DNA of 7,947 bases, taken from positions 1 to 7,947 of the forward strand of contig JBASNZ010000072.1 of assembly GCA_049657775.1 (NCBI GenBank), given 5' to 3'. Position 1 is the stretch's first letter. Every line of letters starts with the position of its first letter. Positions 5,259 to 7,947 of this stretch are shown one piece after another. Origin of the DNA: JBASNZ01 sp049657775. GTDB taxonomy: Bacteria; Actinomycetota; Coriobacteriia; Anaerosomatales; Anaerosomataceae. The position numbers were made by a program, and so were the translations under genes. The notes under the pieces are model-generated. The model ran no database searches and was not told the origin of the DNA. It saw only the letters and a program-made list of their open reading frames with translations.

Positions 5259-6955
5259 GATGCCTCACCCGCCAGCCGATTGCTGACCGTGACGAGCATT
5301 TCAAGCGCCTCTGCAGCACGCCCTGAATCGATCGAGCCCCGCGCTCGCACCACACCCTCTGCCAGGTCGCCGACCTCCCCTGCCGCCAGCAGTGCCGCTG
5401 CGGCGTTCATGAGGACGACATCGCGACGGGCGCCGTGTTCGCCGGCGAGCACCGCGCGCACGAGGAGCGCGTTCGCCGCCCCGTCGCCGCCCGCGATGTC
5501 GGCGAGTGTCGACCGGCCGATACCGACCTGCTCGGGCGTGATGGTGTACGTGCGAACGCTGCCGATCTCGGCGTCGTACTCGGCCACGGTCGTCGGACCG
5601 CTCGCGGACACCTCGTCCATTCCCGGATGGCCCGTGACGACCAGCGTCCTCTCGGAACCAAGCCGCCCGGCGACCTCCGCCATCAGCGGTGCGAGCCGGG
5701 CATCGTACACGCCCAGGAGCTGTCGCCGGGCGCCCGCCGGGTTCGTGAGCGGACCCAAGATGTTGAACACGGTGCGGATACCGATCTCCGTGCGCGTGGG
5801 GCCCGCGTGGCGCATGGACGCATGCAGCGTCTGGGCGAACAGGAAGCCGACCCCGCACTCATCGATGCAGCGCGCCATGTCCGCGGAACCGAGCGCGATC
5901 TTCACGCCGAGCGCCTCGAGTACGTCAGCCGAGCCAGCGCTCGAGGACACGGCACGGTTACCGTGCTTGGCCACGGGCACGCCCGCTCCGGCTACCACGA
6001 ACGCGGTCGTCGTGGAGACGTTGAAGGTGTGCAGGCCATCCCCGCCGGTGCCGCAGGTGTCGATGTAGCGCGCGACTGTCGGGCGCACCGGCGTTGCACG
6101 GTCGCGCATCGCCCGCGCGAACCCGACGATCTCATCGGCGGTCTCGCCCTTCATGCGAAGGCCCACGATAAGCGCCGAGATCTGCGAGGGGGTCGCCTCG
6201 CCGTCCATGACGATGCCCATCACGCGTTCAGCCTCGTCCTCGTCGAGGGAGTCACCGTCACTCACGCGCGAGATCGCGCCCCGGACCGAGGTCACCTCGG
6301 CCAGCCGTGCCGAGGAACGAGCGGTACCACCCGCCGCAGCGATCGCCGACGGCGCTTCTGTCGCGGAGCGCTCAAGCGGGACCTCGCCACACAGATCGAG
6401 GAAGTTGGCCAACAGCTTGGTCCCCTCGGGCGTGAGCACGCTCTCGGGGTGGAACTGCACGCCGTAGACCGCCTTATCGCGGTGCCGAAGCCCCATGACG
6501 ATGCCGTCGCCGGTTCGCGCCGTGACCTCGAGCGCATCGGGCACGCTGCCCGAGTCCACACACAACGAGTGATAGCGTGTGGCGGTGAACGGGCTCGGGA
6601 TGCCCGCGAACACGTCGGTTCCCGAGTGGATGATGTCGTCGGTCTTGCCATGCACCGGCTTGGGCGCTCGGCACACGGTGCCGCCGTAGAGGTCCGCGAT
6701 CACCTGGTGGCCGAGGCAGACGCCCAGCACCGGGATGCCGGCGTTCGCTGCAGCGCGCACCACCTCGGCCGAGACACCCGCATCCTCAGGCCTTCCCGGT
6801 CCCGGGGAGATGACAATGCCCGCTGGCATGCGGCCGATGATATCTTCGGCCGACGCCGCGTCGTTGCGCACGACCTCGACTTCTGCCCCCAGCGCGGCAA
6901 GCAGCTGCACGAGGTTGTACGTGAAGCTGTCGTAGTTGTCGATGATGAGGATCAT
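5255..6955 (-). CDS. trpGD: Fused anthranilate synthase glutaminase (TrpG) and anthranilate phosphoribosyltransferase (TrpD)
   Basis: This 566-residue bifunctional protein supplies ammonia to TrpE and then transfers phosphoribose from PRPP to anthranilate. Residues 1-190 are a class I glutamine amidotransferase: DNYDSFTYNLVQ (6-17), SPGPGRPEDAG (50-60), GVCLGHQ (78-84) with nucleophile Cys80, and GVQFHPES (165-172) with His169 and Glu171. An Ala/Ser-rich linker covers roughly 190-220. The rest is TrpD: helical N-terminal domain (about 222-290), DTCGTGGDGLHTFNVS (299-314) binding PRPP, KHGNRAVSS (330-338), NILGPLTNP (398-406), and MDEVS (446-450) with the metal-binding Asp-Glu pair. The arrangement matches the enteric TrpGD fusion (E. 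coli 531 residues). The join is a continuous frame with both active sites intact. ATG overlaps the trpE stop as ATGA and the 3' end overlaps trpC as GTGA, so synthesis is probably coupled on both sides. Confidence 0.97.
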   Translation of the reverse strand: MILIIDNYDSFTYNLVQLLAALGAEVEVVRNDAASAEDIIGRMPAGIVISPGPGRPEDAGVSAEVVRAAANAGIPVLGVCLGHQVIADLYGGTVCRAPKPVHGKTDDIIHSGTDVFAGIPSPFTATRYHSLCVDSGSVPDALEVTARTGDGIVMGLRHRDKAVYGVQFHPESVLTPEGTKLLANFLDLCGEVPLERSATEAPSAIAAAGGTARSSARLAEVTSVRGAISRVSDGDSLDEDEAERVMGIVMDGEATPSQISALIVGLRMKGETADEIVGFARAMRDRATPVRPTVARYIDTCGTGGDGLHTFNVSTTTAFVVAGAGVPVAKHGNRAVSSSAGSADVLEALGVKIALGSADMARCIDECGVGFLFAQTLHASMRHAGPTRTEIGIRTVFNILGPLTNPAGARRQLLGVYDARLAPLMAEVAGRLGSERTLVVTGHPGMDEVSASGPTTVAEYDAEIGSVRTYTITPEQVGIGRSTLADIAGGDGAANALLVRAVLAGEHGARRDVVLMNAAAALLAAGEVGDLAEGVVRARGSIDSGRAAEALEMLVTVSNRLAGEAS

Positions 6956-7947
6956 CGCGCACCCCCGTCGCCAAGCCAGGTCGCGGGGGGTGTAGCCGAT
7001 CCTTTCGCAGGATTCTCACGCCGCTTGTCGTGAGAATCCGAGGACAGAGGCGAAACCCCCTGCGACGTCGCGCAACGGTCGGGAGCGTCGGAAGTCTCGT
7101 CATGCATCCCTGCCGCCAGTTCGAGCGCCTGATGGAGTGCGCGCGCCTTGTGTAGGCACTCCTCGTATTCGGAGGCGGGGTCGGAGTCCGCGACGATGCC
7201 GGCACCGGACTGCAGGTAGGCGCGCCCGCCAGTGAGCACGAAGGTGCGGATGGTGATGCACATGTCCATGGCGCCATCGAGACCGAAGTAGCCGACCGTG
7301 CCCGCGTACGGGCCACGCGCTGCAGGTTCCAGATCGCGGATGATCTCCATCGCGCGCACCTTGGGAGCGCCGGAGACGGTGCCGGCCGGGAACGTCGCTT
7401 CGAGCGCGTCGACGGCGGTCTTATCGGGCGAAAGCGTACCTGTAACATTGCTCACAATGTGCATGACGTGGCTGTAGTACTCGACCTCCATGAGCTCGTC
7501 GACGCTCACGCTGCCCGGCGTGCTCACACGGCCTATGTCGTTGCGGCCCAGGTCGACCAGCATCACGTGCTCGGCGCGCTCCTTCTCGTCCGCGAGCAGC
7601 TCCGCGCGCAGCCGTCCGTCCTCGGACGCATCCGCGCCCCGGGGACGCGTCCCCGCAAGCGGCCGGGTGAGTACCGTATCGCCCTCGACGCGCACGAGCG
7701 GCTCGGGGCTGGAACCCACGAGTGTGACCTCACGGGTCCGCACGTAGAACATGTACGGGCTGGGGTTGACCGCCCGAAGCACGCGGTACAGGTCGAGGCC
7801 GTCGCCGGCGTATGGCGCCGAGAACCGCTGCGAGAGCACGACTTGGAAGATGTCGCCTGCCGCGATGTGCTCCTTGGCGGCTTCCACGCTTGCGATGAAG
7901 TCCTCGCGACTGGTGTGTTCGGTGAGCGGTACCGCCCGGGCAGAGCC
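6952..7947 (-). CDS. trpE: Anthranilate synthase component I, partial (N-terminal part outside window)
   Basis: TrpE converts chorismate to anthranilate with ammonia from the TrpG domain. The frame is open to the right edge, giving the last 331 residues. The GTG at 7887 is internal, since the residues before it (TEHTSREDFIAS) continue the family pattern. Numbered from the edge, blocks of the chorismate-binding fold are AAGDIFQVVLSQRF (29-42), NPSPYMFYVR (61-70), LTRPLAGTRPRG (93-104), DEKERAEHVMLVDLGRND (120-137), SHVMHIVSNVTG (159-170), FPAGTVSGAPKVRAM (186-200), GPYAGTVGYFG (212-222) and GAGIVADSDPASEYEE (248-263). The roughly 190 missing N-terminal residues would contain most of the tryptophan feedback site. 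The conserved domain ends near residue 280. A tail of about 50 residues rich in Ser, Asp, Arg and Pro follows, most of it encoded by the palindrome at 6980-7066. The stop overlaps trpGD by four bases. TrpE is favoured over PabB or menaquinone paralogues by operon context and the TRPLAGTRPRG motif. Confidence 0.96.
   Translation of the reverse strand, partial: GSARAVPLTEHTSREDFIASVEAAKEHIAAGDIFQVVLSQRFSAPYAGDGLDLYRVLRAVNPSPYMFYVRTREVTLVGSSPEPLVRVEGDTVLTRPLAGTRPRGADASEDGRLRAELLADEKERAEHVMLVDLGRNDIGRVSTPGSVSVDELMEVEYYSHVMHIVSNVTGTLSPDKTAVDALEATFPAGTVSGAPKVRAMEIIRDLEPAARGPYAGTVGYFGLDGAMDMCITIRTFVLTGGRAYLQSGAGIVADSDPASEYEECLHKARALHQALELAAGMHDETSDAPDRCATSQGVSPLSSDSHDKRRENPAKGSATPPATWLGDGGAR
6980..7066 (-). 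repeat. Nested palindrome (87 bp) inside the 3' end of trpE
   Basis: Three nested pairs of arms are visible. The outer arms 6980-6991 and 7055-7066 pair over 12 positions with one imperfect pair (6985 with 7061). The middle arms TTTCGC (7003-7008) and GCGAAA (7050-7055) are perfect; base 7055 can join either stem. The inner arms GGATTCTCACG (7010-7020) and CGTGAGAATCC (7029-7039) are perfect over 11 bp with an eight-base loop. Two one-sided bulges (6991-7002 and 7040-7049) separate the stems. The span is 29 codons, so it keeps the trpE frame, and it lies in a tail beyond the conserved domain. There is no U-run after it. It could be an inserted palindromic repeat, a structured RNA element upstream of trpGD, or both. 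I see no second copy in this window and no clear target duplication. Confidence 0.75.

Noticed and set aside
4644..6068. 474-codon plus-strand open frame across trpC and trpGD
   Set aside because: It spans the antisense of two well-supported genes and has low-complexity Ser/Ala/Pro content, so it is a shadow.
5435..7033. 532-codon plus-strand open frame opposite trpGD
   Set aside because: Antisense shadow caused by third-position GC bias. Its Arg/His/Asp-rich product resembles no family I know.
6980..7066. Intrinsic terminator or classical trp attenuator
   Set aside because: The stems are strong but no U-run follows on either strand, and the position is inside trpE instead of ahead of it. 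A trp leader would lie outside the right edge.
1..7947. CRISPR arrays, tRNA or rRNA genes, transposases, phage or defence genes
   Set aside because: No regularly spaced repeats, tRNA-like folds or mobile-element genes are visible. Coding space is filled by the trp genes.

Overview
This window is almost entirely a tryptophan biosynthesis operon read on the minus strand. In transcription order it is trpE (5' end beyond the right edge), a fused trpGD, trpC, a trpB2-type second tryptophan synthase beta gene, trpF, trpB and trpA. The left 359 bases hold the 3' end of an unrelated convergent plus-strand gene, a DUF2207-type protein with a glycine-rich tail. The DNA is GC-rich with strong GC bias at third codon positions. 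A high-GC bacterium fits, possibly an actinobacterial lineage such as a Coriobacteriia relative. That placement is a low-confidence impression from gene style, not a database result.

Layout from right to left: trpE (7947 to 6952, partial) overlaps trpGD (6955-5255) by ATGA. trpGD overlaps trpC (5258-4461) by GTGA. An 81-base intercistronic gap with two hairpins (4380-4460) separates trpC from trpB2 (4379-3012). trpF (3005-2373), trpB (2369-1131) and trpA (1156-356) then follow with 6-base and 3-base gaps and one overlap. trpA and the DUF2207 gene meet tail to tail on a shared CTAG. All joints except trpC/trpB2 are tight enough for one polycistronic, translationally coupled unit. The operon promoter and any leader or attenuator lie right of the window.

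Together the genes cover every step from chorismate to tryptophan. TrpE and the TrpG domain make anthranilate. The TrpD domain adds phosphoribose from PRPP. TrpF isomerises phosphoribosylanthranilate, TrpC closes the indole ring, and TrpA/TrpB convert indole-3-glycerol phosphate and serine to tryptophan. TrpB2 is a second PLP-dependent beta-type enzyme within the same operon.

The least ordinary feature is an 87-base nested palindrome at 6980-7066. It lies inside the trpE reading frame and encodes most of an apparently non-conserved C-terminal tail. It looks like an in-frame insertion of a palindromic repeat or a structured mRNA element just upstream of trpGD. The rest of the window is a well-formed, largely conventional biosynthetic operon.
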